A stretch of DNA of 64,000 nucleotides from Cystobacter fuscus DSM 2262 (GCF_000335475.2 NZ_ANAH02000075.1:27428-91427); one strand, 5' to 3'; positions 1 to 11,002 are shown, numbered from the stretch's first letter. Notes: generated from the sequence alone by a model not told the origin. A program made the numbers and translations.

Positions 1-1371
1 GGTCAGCGAGAGGGGAAGCGACAGCAACCGGTTCCAGGCGAACTGGGTATAGGCGCCCACGTTGCTCAGGGGCTCACCGAGGATGGACTCGTAGAGGGGA
101 CCGAGCCGCACCGGGGTCGGGGGAGAGGGAGGGTCCTCCGAATCGACGGAGAGGTCGGCGGTGGCGTAGTGCACGGAGTCCCCGCCATACAACGTGGCGG
201 AGTACTCCACGCCCCCCAGCAGGCTGAGCCCCTCGCCCGGGGAGCCCGAGAGCTGGGCGCGCCCGAAGAGTTCGTCCTGCGCCGTCTCGAGCACCTCGGT
301 CACTCCAAAGCGGTAGCGCCCGTCCTCGGCGCCGCTCGGATAGAAGCGCACATGGCTTTCATACTCGCGCCGCTGGTACTTGAAGACGTACTCCTGCGCC
401 AACGGGCCACCCGGCCGCGAGCGGTAGCTGGCCACGGCGATGTGCCGCCGGTCTCGCATGGGGCCGTCAATATCGGGCACCCACTGGCGCCAACCGTGGC
501 CGGTGCCGTGGTTCCAGTCCTGCAGGTGGTACTGCAGGGACAGGCCGCGCAAGACACGCGAGGGCTCCAGCTTGACGAAGAGGTACGAGCTGTCACGGCG
601 ATCGTTCACGAGGAAGCGCTGGAGCGCTCCCGAGGCATCGGTGCGTCTCGAGCCATCATGGGAGAGATAGGAGAACCCGTCCGTGTGCTGGTGCTGGAAG
701 CCGACCACCGCGGAGAGGTGCCGGGAACGGGTGACCGCCACCGCGTCCACCGCCGCCGTACCCAGGTTGCCAACGCGCACCCGAGCCTCGTTGTTGATCT
801 CCAGCCGCTCGTCATCCTCCAGGGTATGGGACGAGGAGAGCGTGTTGAGGGCGATGACGCCATTGATGGCGCTGGAGCCATACAGGGCGGAGGCGGGGCC
901 CCGGAGGATCTCCACGCTCTTGACCAGGAAGAGCGGGGAGATCTCCCAGGTGAACGCGGTGGCCAGGTCGCTGTCGTTCATGGGAACGCCATCCAGCAGC
1001 AGCAGCAGGTGGTTGTTGTTCCACCCCTCCCAGAGGCCGCGAGTGCCCACCGTGGTGCGCTCGTAGTCATGAGAGGGAAAGAAGCCGGGCTGGCTGAAGA
1101 GGATCTCGTCGATCGTCGCCCAACCGAAGCGGCGCATCTGCTCGCGCGTCACCACCGAGGCCACGCCGGGAGCTTCCCGCGCCAGTTGGAGACGTTTGGA
1201 GGGAGTGGACAGCTCCACCCGCAGCAACTCCTCCAGGGTGAGGGACTGGGTCCACTCCGGTGGGGCCTCGTCCTCCTCGGGGACCTCGTGCGCGAGGGCG
1301 CAAGTGGAGCACAGGACGGCGGCCAGGAGCATCCCGCGACGACGGGACGCGAGGGGAAACGAACGAGGCAT
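1..1371 (-). CDS. TonB-dependent outer-membrane receptor (C-terminus beyond window)
   Basis: The first 457 residues are present and the gene runs off the left edge. A signal peptide (about residues 1-27, basic start then a hydrophobic run ending ALAHE) is followed by a TonB plug domain with the motifs LLLDGVPMND, ILRGPASALYGS and AINGVIAL, and then by the first strands of a beta barrel. Such receptors import large ligands across the outer membrane using TonB energy; the ligand cannot be told from sequence. The ATG at 1371 lies only 6 nt after the stop of the upstream histidine kinase, so the two are almost certainly co-transcribed and perhaps translationally coupled. YfiR-like protein, hybrid kinase and TonB receptor together form a recurrent proteobacterial operon type, which suggests signalling tied to uptake. 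Confidence 0.85.
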   Translation of the reverse strand, partial: MPRSFPLASRRRGMLLAAVLCSTCALAHEVPEEDEAPPEWTQSLTLEELLRVELSTPSKRLQLAREAPGVASVVTREQMRRFGWATIDEILFSQPGFFPSHDYERTTVGTRGLWEGWNNNHLLLLLDGVPMNDSDLATAFTWEISPLFLVKSVEILRGPASALYGSSAINGVIALNTLSSSHTLEDDERLEINNEARVRVGNLGTAAVDAVAVTRSRHLSAVVGFQHQHTDGFSYLSHDGSRRTDASGALQRFLVNDRRDSSYLFVKLEPSRVLRGLSLQYHLQDWNHGTGHGWRQWVPDIDGPMRDRRHIAVASYRSRPGGPLAQEYVFKYQRREYESHVRFYPSGAEDGRYRFGVTEVLETAQDELFGRAQLSGSPGEGLSLLGGVEYSATLYGGDSVHYATADLSVDSEDPPSPPTPVRLGPLYESILGEPLSNVGAYTQFAWNRLLSLPLSLT

Positions 1372-1377
1372 GGAGAT

Positions 1378-3314
<1,937 letters not shown>

Positions 3315-3318
<4 letters not shown>

Positions 3319-3962
3319 GGTGTGCTCCGGGCGGGTTCGACGAGGTGGGAGAGGCTGAGCAATCCCGCATCGAGGTCCGCGCCCTCCGCGCGGGCCGCCG
3401 CGAGTTGGATGAGGATGATGGGCGAGTTGCCCTGCAGGCCGAGTCCGATGGCCAGGCCCCGCTCCAGCTCGGTCCTGCTGCCGGCGAAGGAGAGGATGGA
3501 CAACTGCCGCGTCACCCGGGCGATGCTCGTCGTGTCGGCCTCGAGTCCCTCGCACGCGTAGAGCGCCACCACGCGTGCCTGGGAGAGGTCATCCTTCAGT
3601 TGCGTCGGATCACGGAAGCCCACGAGGACGATCCGCACCGACCGGCCCAACACACTCCTGCCCCGTGAGGCCGACTCCAGTGCACGGATGAACTCCTGGC
3701 CCTGGCCTTCCGACTCCGCATTGCCCTCGCGATAGAGGACGGCGATGGTCAGGGGCGGAGGCCGCACCCCCATCCGCCGGTCATAGGCGAGGATTCGCAC
3801 CAGCAGCGAGGCGCGAAGGTTGGGCGGCAACCCCTCGGCGCGCGCGGCCTCGCTGCCGAGCAGCACGAACATCAGCCCCAGGGCCGTCAGCCACGCGCCG
3901 GGTCTGCGCCCACGACGGCCCTTCCCTGACTTCGTGCCCGATGACTCCCACTCGCGATGCAT
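3315..3962 (-). CDS. YfiR-like (DUF4154) periplasmic protein
   Basis: A 215-residue protein with a basic N-terminus and signal peptide (hydrophobic LTALGLMFVLLG, cleavage near EAARA), followed by a compact domain containing VRILAYDRR, LTIAVLYREGN, VALYACEG and SILSFAGSR. This matches the YfiR/DUF4154 family, whose members bind and restrain a partner inner-membrane sensor in the periplasm. It is the first gene of the operon and overlaps the histidine kinase by 4 nt (ATGA), which supports the kinase as its partner (inference). The ATG at 3962 follows a run of eight G residues and GAGC, a plausible ribosome binding site. The TonB receptor is third in line. Confidence 0.8.
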
Positions 3963-4268
3963 GCTCCCCCCCCGAGGGCAAGCCCAGTGATTGCTACTCA
4001 ATGTCTCACGAGGACTCACGGAGGGCGATCCCGGCGGCCTGCGCTGTTGCATTCCGGAACCAACGACAAGTGATGAAAAGTGGGTCCCTCGGTCTCGCCA
4101 CGGGGGATATCGTTTTCCTCGGGCAGGCGAACGACCGCTCGCCGTTCCACCTACCCTCCACATTGCATGACATGGCCCTCTGGCAATTGCGCTGGAGGTC
4201 AATCTGTCCGCTCGAGGCGAACCCAAGCGGCGTGAAGGAATGCCGCGGCGAGCGCCGCCCTCCGGAGC
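3963..4268. promoter_or_regulatory. Intergenic region upstream of the yfiR-like operon
   Basis: About 306 bp between the end of the patatin gene and the first gene of the minus-strand operon. It should hold the operon promoter and the 3' trailer of the patatin gene. It is less GC-rich than its surroundings. I see no convincing operator palindrome, RNA gene or coding sequence. Confidence 0.4.
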
Positions 4269-7200
4269 TCAGTGCAGGCCCGGCGTGGACTCCGCCTCGA
4301 ACGACTCCTCGCGCCGCGCCGTGGCCTCCCGGGTGGGCTGGTAGAGCCGCGTCAACCAGAGCGACTTCCAGGACTCGTTCTTCTTCTTGGCCCATGGCAT
4401 GGCGGCATCCTGGTCGAGCTCTGTCTCCAGGTTGGCGAGCCACTGTTTCAGCGCGGGGTCGGGCTCCGTGAATCCTTCCGCGTGGTAGCGGTGCAGCTCA
4501 TCCGCCCACCGCTTCTGCCGGGCGGCCGTGGCCTCGAGATCCACCTGCAGCCGCACCGCCAGCACGCTCCCCGGCTCCACGATTCCCGGCATGACCGGGT
4601 CCTCGGTGATCAACCGCAAGAAGTCCTCGCCGATGCCCGCGCCCCACAACCCGGGCGGCACGTAGAAGTCATCGCCCTGCCACACCACCACCCGTCTCTC
4701 GGGTCCCCCGCCGCCGGACCAGAGCAGCGGCCGTGCCTCGCCCTCCCGGTCCTGGTGGGTGCGCACGATGAGCTGCGCGGCCTGGATGGGGTACTCGGGC
4801 CGACCCCCGTGGGGCAGATGGAGGATGTAGGAGATGAGGTGCTCGTGGGGCTTGGGCTTGCGTCCACCTTGCGCCACCCAGCAGGACATCGCGAAGCCCT
4901 CCTCCCGCCCACTGAGCTGCCCGACATCCTTGTGCTCCATGGTGGGCAGGCTGAAGCGCTCCTCGAGGAAGTGGGTGAAGCGGGGGGAGTGCAGCGTCTT
5001 GAGCAGGGGCCACCACGTCCGCAAGAGCGGCGCATAGCCCCAGCGCGCGAAGTAGTTCATCACCCCCAGGTAGGCCGGGTGGTTGTAGTGGGTAGCCAGC
5101 TGCTCGGTGAGGAAGACTTCCTCCATGAAGAGCAGCGCGCGCCGGATCATGTGGAGCGCATCGGTCAGCTCCTGGGGCGTGGGCTTCGAACCGGCCTCGC
5201 TCACCAGGGGGGGCGCGTCGGAGTTCGGTGGCGGGGGGTTCACCTTGGCCTGGCGATCCAGCTCGGTGATCTCCTTGAAGATCTCCCGGAACAGCTTCCG
5301 GGCGCCCGGGCCTTCCAGCAGTTGATCGAGCGCGGTGGCCCGCTCCACGAAGCGAGGGAAGCGCTCCTCGTACCCGGTGGGCACCGGCATCCACTCATGG
5401 CGCACGCGGGCGAAGAGCCTCGCGGTCGCGAGCCTCCTCCCCGACTCCACTTCCCCGCGGACGGACCGGAAGATCGTGAGCGCGGTGTGTTCGCCCAGCC
5501 GACGGTACGCCTCCCACTGGGCCTCGTCGTAGAACTGGTCCCCGGTCGTCTCATGCGGGAAGGCCGCGTTGCGCGTCTTGTATTGCAGGATGTCCGGCGG
5601 CTCGTTGCCCAGCAGCGAGGGCTTGATCAGCAGCAGCACGCCACTGCTGCCATCCGGGTACTCGAGCTCCCCGGCGACGACGGTGCGGCGCGACAGGCCC
5701 GTGTCTCCGTCCGGACGCAGGGGGGACAGCTCGATGCGCAGCTCCACGCCGAAGTCCTCGCGGATGCGCCGCACGGCGTTGGCGAAGTCATCGAACGAGG
5801 TGTCCGCGTCCATGCCGCAATCGGAGACGATGATGAACCGGCACTTGCGGCGGACCAGCTCGTAGAGCGCCAGGTTCTCGAAGTGGGCGCCATCCGAGAG
5901 CAACACGTCGCGGCCCTTGGCGCGCGAGCGGCCCAGCAGTTCCTTGTAGAAGGGAAGCCCGACACACAGCCGCTCGTACCAACGCCGCCGGGCCCGGGTC
6001 GGGTGGGGCCACCACAGCCCCAGCCGGAGGTTGAAGGCGGTCATGAGGAAGGTGACGGCCGGGCCCAGCCGCATGGACATGGAGCCCATGTGGGAATTGA
6101 AGGCCGCCGCGGAGGCGGTCATGGCCGAGGCGAGCGTGGGCACGCCGCCGCCTTCTTGACGGATCTTCTCCCACCCCTTCCATTCGGGGCCCACCGAGAA
6201 GCCCGCGCTCGAGAGCACCGCGCTGTCCGCGCCCCGGTAGAGATTGGCCATGGGATCTATCGACGAGAGATCATTGGCCGCGCAGCAGATGAGGTGGAGC
6301 GGCCCGGGCCGCGGCTTGAGCCGATCGAGTGGAAAGTCATCCAGGGAGTGGATCTCGGTCTGACCGGGTCCCTGACCATGGGCCGCGCCGATGAAGGTGC
6401 GCGCGATGCGGTCCCGGTAGAAGGCGTGCAGCCCCACGGAGTTGGCGTCGGAGAGGAGCAGGGTGAGCGCGGTCAGGACGACGACCATCCCCACGAGCTG
6501 GGGCAGCCACTCCTTGTCCATCGCCCGGAAGACGAGCATCACCGCGCCGAGGAAGCTCAACGCCAGGACGGTGTACGCCAGGAGCTGGGGCAGGTACGAC
6601 CGGAGGCGACTGCCCGCGCTGGGGCTGACCGGCCGGGTCGTCCGGCGGCTGAAGAGCTGTTGCAGCCGGGCGAAGACGGCCGAGAGCACCATCACGGTGG
6701 CCACCACGCCCGTCTGCAACAGGGTGTAGACCTCCTTCAGGTTCGACGTCAGGAAGAACACTCCGGCCAGCCAGAAGCACGAGAGGACCGACCAGAAGCT
6801 CGCCAGGAGCAGCAGCCGGCTGATGACCCGGCCCATCGCGGCCCGGTCCGTCCGCTGCATCCAGGCCGTGGCGAACCGGGAGCCCAGCCATCGCAGCAGC
6901 ACGAGGGCTCCGGCCGCCCCCACCCAGGCGATGGCGGGGTCGAACACCTGGAGCCGCTCGCGCCAGGCAGGAGCATCCTTCGTGGCGGGCCACCACACGG
7001 CGTGGAAGGCCTGGACGTTCGCGGGGTGGGCCTGAACGAGCCATTGCCAGAAGAAGAACACGGCACCCACCGCCAACACCGCGGCGTTGAGGTAGTAGCC
7101 GAACCTGCGGCCCTCGCGCTCCTGGGCCTCCTCGTCGGGATTCGCGACCGGGCGGCCGCGGTTGAGCATCACCCGGTTGTCCTGCCGGAACAGGAGCACC

Positions 7201-7889
7201 TCCCAGAGGAACAGCGCCCCACAGGTGATTCCGACCATCAGGACATACGAGACGGCCCGCGCCACCCACGGAGGCGAGCCCTCCCAGCCGAGCAGCAACA
7301 GCCAGGCGAGCAGCAGCCAGAGCAACAGCACCAGGACGAGGAAGGAGAACGCCGCGAGGAGGGAGGGAAGGATGGCGCTCAGGGCCGCGACGAGCATCCG
7401 GCCCGTGTCGAGACTCAGCAGTCCCAACCGGGGGTTCAGGAAGTTGCTGAACTCGCGCAGGTGACGCACCTCCGCGAAGCGTGCTCCGCGAGCGCCCTGC
7501 TCCTGGGTCATGGGGAAGAGCGCGGCCTTGTCCTGGGAGGCGGGCTCCTTCAGGTGGTAGTGACGCCACGCCGTCCAGAAGCCCCCGATGTACCCTCCGC
7601 CCGAGACGGTGGAGAGGTAGTCGAACATCTCCAGCAGTCCCAGTTGTTGCAGGCATTGCAGCAGACCCAGGTTGAAGGTCGCGCTGCGGATGCCGCCTCC
7701 GGACAGGGCAAGCCCACACAAGTCATGCCGTGGACCGGTGAGGCCGGGCTCCGCGGGGGCCGGGGCTCCGTCCGAGGAAGGCTCCCGCCGCGCCAGCCAG
7801 CGAGCCTCGTCCAGGTACTGCCTTTCATGCGCCAGGAGTCGGTCGAGCCGCGAGGCATCGTCCTCGAGGGGAGCAGGGGGGCCATCCAT
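4269..7889 (-). CDS. Large patatin-like phospholipase with internal membrane domain
   Basis: A 1206-residue protein with a split patatin (acyl hydrolase) fold. The oxyanion motif GGGIRSATFNLG is at about residue 64, the nucleophile elbow TVSGGGYIG at about 95 (the first Gly of GxSxG is Thr here), and the Asp of the Ser-Asp dyad is in LSDGAHFENLALYELV at about 660. Between elbow and Asp lie roughly eight hydrophobic segments (about residues 160-500), so the enzyme is embedded in the inner membrane. The C-terminal ~450 residues have no motif I recognise. Patatins release fatty acids from lipids; the substrate here is unknown. It is a single gene, head-to-head with the toxin-like gene at 8178. 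A long opposite-strand open frame over the same DNA is a mirror of GC-rich coding. Confidence 0.85.
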   Translation of the reverse strand: MDGPPAPLEDDASRLDRLLAHERQYLDEARWLARREPSSDGAPAPAEPGLTGPRHDLCGLALSGGGIRSATFNLGLLQCLQQLGLLEMFDYLSTVSGGGYIGGFWTAWRHYHLKEPASQDKAALFPMTQEQGARGARFAEVRHLREFSNFLNPRLGLLSLDTGRMLVAALSAILPSLLAAFSFLVLVLLLWLLLAWLLLLGWEGSPPWVARAVSYVLMVGITCGALFLWEVLLFRQDNRVMLNRGRPVANPDEEAQEREGRRFGYYLNAAVLAVGAVFFFWQWLVQAHPANVQAFHAVWWPATKDAPAWRERLQVFDPAIAWVGAAGALVLLRWLGSRFATAWMQRTDRAAMGRVISRLLLLASFWSVLSCFWLAGVFFLTSNLKEVYTLLQTGVVATVMVLSAVFARLQQLFSRRTTRPVSPSAGSRLRSYLPQLLAYTVLALSFLGAVMLVFRAMDKEWLPQLVGMVVVLTALTLLLSDANSVGLHAFYRDRIARTFIGAAHGQGPGQTEIHSLDDFPLDRLKPRPGPLHLICCAANDLSSIDPMANLYRGADSAVLSSAGFSVGPEWKGWEKIRQEGGGVPTLASAMTASAAAFNSHMGSMSMRLGPAVTFLMTAFNLRLGLWWPHPTRARRRWYERLCVGLPFYKELLGRSRAKGRDVLLSDGAHFENLALYELVRRKCRFIIVSDCGMDADTSFDDFANAVRRIREDFGVELRIELSPLRPDGDTGLSRRTVVAGELEYPDGSSGVLLLIKPSLLGNEPPDILQYKTRNAAFPHETTGDQFYDEAQWEAYRRLGEHTALTIFRSVRGEVESGRRLATARLFARVRHEWMPVPTGYEERFPRFVERATALDQLLEGPGARKLFREIFKEITELDRQAKVNPPPPNSDAPPLVSEAGSKPTPQELTDALHMIRRALLFMEEVFLTEQLATHYNHPAYLGVMNYFARWGYAPLLRTWWPLLKTLHSPRFTHFLEERFSLPTMEHKDVGQLSGREEGFAMSCWVAQGGRKPKPHEHLISYILHLPHGGRPEYPIQAAQLIVRTHQDREGEARPLLWSGGGGPERRVVVWQGDDFYVPPGLWGAGIGEDFLRLITEDPVMPGIVEPGSVLAVRLQVDLEATAARQKRWADELHRYHAEGFTEPDPALKQWLANLETELDQDAAMPWAKKKNESWKSLWLTRLYQPTREATARREESFEAESTPGLH

Positions 7890-8177
7890 GAAGTGTCACG
7901 GTAGGCGACCCGAGGACCCGGGCCGAGTGTACCGGAGGGTCGGAGAGCTTACGGCACCGAACGGACCCCGCGTCTGCGAGGCCACTCCTCCAACATCGCC
8001 CAAGTGAGCAGGAAAAGGCTTCGGCGTGAAACTTGTCCATCTGCATCCTACTCATCCACCCCACATTGCCCAAAAGACAACATCCTCCACCAACGATTCC
8101 GCGCGGGTCCAGTACGCCCTCAGGAAGCATGAGAATGTTCACATCAAGAATCCCCACGGTGGGGGGGGCCCACGACC
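7890..8177. promoter_or_regulatory. Divergent intergenic region
   Basis: About 290 bp between the start codons of the patatin gene (minus) and the toxin-like gene (plus); promoters for both should lie here. A G-run with a weak purine-rich stretch sits just before the ATG at 8178. No gene seen. Confidence 0.4.
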
Positions 8178-8900
8178 ATGGGAACATTCAAGCTCACAGA
8201 ACAGCAGTTACGCGCATTTCAGGGCGCTCCTATCGCCCAATGCCCTTCCAATTGGATAGAGCTGGAATACCTGCACGCAGATGGCGATCCTGTCACCGGA
8301 GCGAAGTACACCGTCAAGGATGCACACAGCGGTTTTTGCTCAACGGGAACTCTCGATGAACGCGGCCAGGCACACGTCAAACTCCCCGTGGGAGTGACTC
8401 AAGCCACGTACGCTTTTCATGATGACCCGGACATCCTCCAGGTCAAAAAGCAGCCACAGCCCCATGGCCAAGAGGCCGCTCCCGGATGGATGGAGAGGAC
8501 CACACGGATATTGATCGACTCTGGATCTTGGGCCTGGGGTGTCATCCAGGGAGACTTCAATGAAGATCCCTCGATTGGACAAACCATCGCGAACACCATC
8601 ATCACGATGATTCCTGTCGTCGATCAGGCTGCAGACATCCGGGACCTGACCGCCAACCTGAAAGTCCTCATCTGGGATGAAGAATACGACAACTACGCCG
8701 CGTGGACCGCGCTCACTCTAACACTCATTGGCATCATTCCCATCCTGGGCTCTCTGCTGAAGGGGATTTGCAAGGCAATCAGGCTGGGCGCACGCAGGGT
8801 ATCCCTGAAAGACCTGAGTCCACAACACGTTCAAGATCTCATGGGTGCCGTGAACAAGCTCGATCCGGACCTCAAGTCTCGTATCCTGTGGTATCCGTGA
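8178..8900 (+). CDS. T6SS/polymorphic-toxin-like protein lacking a recognisable toxin domain
   Basis: A 240-residue protein. Residues about 20-85 look like a beta-rich adaptor (WIELEYLHADGDPVTGAKY onwards). The middle (about 115-200) carries the signature GDFNEDPSIGQTIANTII, IPVVDQAADIRDLTANL and LIGIIPILGSLLKG, known from pre-toxin regions of T6SS and other polymorphic effectors. In those proteins a catalytic C-terminal domain usually follows; here the chain stops soon after, at SRILWYP. It may be a truncated effector, or a short form with a very small toxin region. There is no signal peptide. The pentapeptide-repeat gene starts 26 nt downstream and is a candidate immunity or partner protein. 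Base composition is lower in GC than its neighbours, hinting at transfer. Confidence 0.6.
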   Translation: MGTFKLTEQQLRAFQGAPIAQCPSNWIELEYLHADGDPVTGAKYTVKDAHSGFCSTGTLDERGQAHVKLPVGVTQATYAFHDDPDILQVKKQPQPHGQEAAPGWMERTTRILIDSGSWAWGVIQGDFNEDPSIGQTIANTIITMIPVVDQAADIRDLTANLKVLIWDEEYDNYAAWTALTLTLIGIIPILGSLLKGICKAIRLGARRVSLKDLSPQHVQDLMGAVNKLDPDLKSRILWYP

Positions 8901-8926
8901 GCGAATCGATCTAGAGGAAACTGAAG

Positions 8927-9517
8927 ATGGGACCAGAGCTGGCCAACAAATTGAAGCAACATGCCTTGTGGGTCGAGTCCAGAGGCGAGCGAGGAGAACG
9001 ACTCACGCTTGAGGATGCCGAACTGCCTGGGTGTGCATTCCAGGCCCAGGAGTTGACCGAGGCGGAACTGCCTGGTGCTTGCTTCGACGGAGGAAATTTG
9101 AGCGAAGCGAAGCTTTCCGGAACCAACCTTGCCTCGGCCTCGTTTGTTCATGCCAACCTTGTTGGCAGCCAGTTGATCAAAGCCAATCTGGATTACGCCA
9201 CGCTGAGAAGCGCTGACCTGCGAAACGTCAACGCCTTGCGTGCGAGCTTCTATGAGGCACAACTCCAAGGCGCGGATCTATCCGGGGCGCAACTCAGTGG
9301 GGCATACCTCGTGAACGCCAACCTGGAATCCGCTAATCTGAAGGGTGCCCAGTTGGACGGAGCAATCCTCCATGGAGCCAATCTCACGGGAGTGGATCTG
9401 CGAGGTGTTTCAGGCCTCTCTTCCATCCAAGCATCTTGGATCGTTCAAGGCGCTGAACACGCCCGACTTGAAGGGGAAGCCCTCCTCACATGGTTGAAAG
9501 TCGCGGCGGGAACATAG
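8927..9517 (+). CDS. Pentapeptide-repeat protein, possible immunity partner
   Basis: A 196-residue protein whose residues about 30-165 are A(D/N)Lxx-type pentapeptide repeats (such as ANLVG, ADLRN, ADLSG, ANLES, ANLKG, ANLTG), which fold as a right-handed quadrilateral beta helix. The C-terminal tail (LEGEALLTWLKVAAGT) resembles pentapeptide proteins encoded beside T6SS effectors. It lies 26 nt downstream of the toxin-like gene on the same strand, so co-transcription is likely. The immunity role is inferred only from this position. There is no signal peptide, so a cytoplasmic location is expected. Confidence 0.75.
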   Translation: MGPELANKLKQHALWVESRGERGERLTLEDAELPGCAFQAQELTEAELPGACFDGGNLSEAKLSGTNLASASFVHANLVGSQLIKANLDYATLRSADLRNVNALRASFYEAQLQGADLSGAQLSGAYLVNANLESANLKGAQLDGAILHGANLTGVDLRGVSGLSSIQASWIVQGAEHARLEGEALLTWLKVAAGT

Positions 9518-9556
9518 GCGGGCAGTTGGGTCACCGCAGTCACCGTCAAGGACAGC

Positions 9557-9734
9557 TCAAAGCCAGCTCGGGCTCTCGCGGCCCAGGCCCTTCAAGGCCC
9601 GCTCCGCCGCCTTCACGCCGAACCAGTTGGCCTCCTCGAAGAGCGCCAGTCCTCCCAGGTCCGAGTGCGCGAAATGCAGGTGCTCGCCCAAGCAGCCCCG
9701 CGTCGCCGAGGCCCGCGATCAAGACCCGGGTCAT
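9557..9734 (-). pseudogene. Remnant of an FAD/NAD(P)-type oxidoreductase (start joined to a C-terminus)
   Basis: An ATG at 9734 overlaps the DUF1295 stop as ATGA and begins MTRVLIAGLGDAGLL, a Rossmann-type nucleotide-binding start. Within about 45 nt the coding sense moves to another frame, reading HLHFAHSDLGGLALFEEANW and ending at the TGA at 9557-9559; that is the typical C-terminus of FAD-dependent amine-oxidase-like proteins. The several hundred codons expected between are missing. Either one gene lost its middle or two genes were joined near 9687. It is not functional as it stands. Confidence 0.6.
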
Positions 9735-10630
9735 GTGCCGGTGCGGACGCGGCGCGGTGGACGCGGCACGAAGCGCGGCACTCGCTCGATGACGGCCGCG
9801 TATGCCGGCCGGCGCTCCAGGCTCCGCTGCTCCATCATCGGGATGCTGGCGAGCTGGAACATCGCGTATATGCAGGCGGCTCCCACGAACACCCACCACG
9901 CATCCGGGTCGGCGGCGATGCCGAAGATCGCGAGCGAGACCCAGAAGCTGACCTCGCCGAAGTAGTTGGGGTGCCGCGACCACGCCCACAGACCCTGGTC
10001 CATCACCTGGCCGGGCTTGCGGATCCGAATGAACCGGTGCATTTGGATGTCGGCCGCGAGCTCGAGCGCCACTGCACCCACGCCCACGACGACCGCCAGC
10101 GCGTCCAGCCACCCGAGGTCGCGGCCGGTGCGGGTGAGGACGACGTAGACCGGCAGCATGCCGAGGAACACCTGCAGCGTGGGGAAGACGTGGATGCCCA
10201 TGAGGTCGGCCGCCGCCTCGGCCCTGCCGGCGCGCTCGCGCACCATGGGGTAGCGCCAGTCCTCGTGGTGCAGTCCGGGGAAGGTCTGGACCCAGTTGGC
10301 CGTGAGCCGGACCGCCCACAGCACGATCACCCCCATCACGAGCCAGGCGCGGGGCTCGTCGGCCGGTGTCCCGGACTCGACCCACCAGGCGAGCATCAGC
10401 AGCGGCGGCAGCACGCTCCAGTACGCGTCGTAGAAGCTCGAGTTGTGGTGCAGCCGGCTCGCGCCGAAGATCACCAGCGTCGCGATGAGGTCGGCTATCA
10501 GCCCGTCGAGCCACAGCCACGCGGTCTCGGGACCCCACGCGAACCACGCAGCACCCGCGGCGATCGCCACGATGTACGCGATCACGATCCGCACCATGGA
10601 CTCGGTCCTGCTCGCCTGCGCTGTGGTCAT
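9731..10630 (-). CDS. DUF1295 family membrane protein (steroid 5-alpha-reductase-like)
   Basis: A 299-residue integral membrane protein with several hydrophobic helices and the conserved C-terminal block of DUF1295/steroid 5-alpha-reductase-like enzymes (QMHRFIRIRKPGQVMDQGLW, then SRHPNYFGEVSFWVSLAIFG). These proteins reduce or methylate lipid-like substrates; the exact reaction is unknown. The ATG at 10630 is preceded 16 nt upstream by a perfect KstR-type palindrome, and a coupled oxidoreductase start follows, both as in actinobacterial steroid-catabolism loci. On the 5' side the region stops at a repeat boundary (10667). I infer acquisition from an actinobacterium. Confidence 0.8.
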   Translation of the reverse strand: MTTAQASRTESMVRIVIAYIVAIAAGAAWFAWGPETAWLWLDGLIADLIATLVIFGASRLHHNSSFYDAYWSVLPPLLMLAWWVESGTPADEPRAWLVMGVIVLWAVRLTANWVQTFPGLHHEDWRYPMVRERAGRAEAAADLMGIHVFPTLQVFLGMLPVYVVLTRTGRDLGWLDALAVVVGVGAVALELAADIQMHRFIRIRKPGQVMDQGLWAWSRHPNYFGEVSFWVSLAIFGIAADPDAWWVFVGAACIYAMFQLASIPMMEQRSLERRPAYAAVIERVPRFVPRPPRRVRTGT

Positions 10631-10645
10631 GCCGCGGACCGTACC

Positions 10646-10659
10646 TAGAACACGTTCCA
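10646..10659. promoter_or_regulatory. KstR-like operator
   Basis: TAGAACACGTTCCA fits the published KstR consensus TnnAACnnGTTnnA at every fixed position. KstR is the TetR-family repressor of cholesterol catabolism in Actinobacteria. The site is 16 bp upstream of the DUF1295 start. No KstR gene is seen in the window, so it may be a non-functional relic of the donor. Confidence 0.6.
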
Positions 10660-10666
10660 GTTCGCC

Positions 10667-10787
10667 AGCGTATAAGCGGGATGGGGGACCTGTTGAGGGG
10701 GGGGCTGGAACCGAGAGGTGGAGGAGGGCTGCTGACGGGTGCCAGGCGGGCTGTGCGCCGTGCTGGTGGAGAGACGGTGCAGCCCTA
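10667..10787 (+). repeat. R-element, diverged subfamily, left part only
   Basis: 121 bp starting AGCGTATAAGCGGG, nearly identical to 16662-16783. It ends at AGCCCTA, where the two copies part. Its layout (GAGCrTA start, purine-rich left third) matches the left end of the main R-element family, so I place it there as a diverged partial copy. It abuts the DUF1295 promoter region. Confidence 0.7.
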
Positions 10788-10863
10788 ACCGGCGTACCGG
10801 CGGCGTTGACGAGCGAGTTGGCGGGAATGGATGAGACAACCTCCAGGGCTGCGGGTGAGGTGC

Positions 10864-10893
10864 GCCGGAGCCAAAGACAGACATGGCTCCGGC
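10864..10893 (-). terminator. Hairpin downstream of the Kelch lipoprotein gene
   Basis: A 10-bp perfect stem, GCCGGAGCCA and TGGCTCCGGC, with a 10-nt loop, about 110 nt past the stop of the minus-strand gene at 11003. There is no T-run, so its role as a terminator is only plausible. Confidence 0.4.
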
Positions 10894-11002
10894 ACACTCA
10901 TGGCAAGGCAGCAAAACGATAAAAACCGGCATTCCAGGCCACCCCCACACTGCCGGTGAATGTTCACCAGTCGACAGGTGACCTGGGGCGTCGCGGCTGG
11001 CG

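Noticed and set aside
4272..7904. A long plus-strand open frame opposite the patatin gene
   Set aside because: Composition is rich in Gly, Pro, Arg and His with no domain; it mirrors codon bias of the true minus-strand gene, which has clear patatin motifs and membrane helices.
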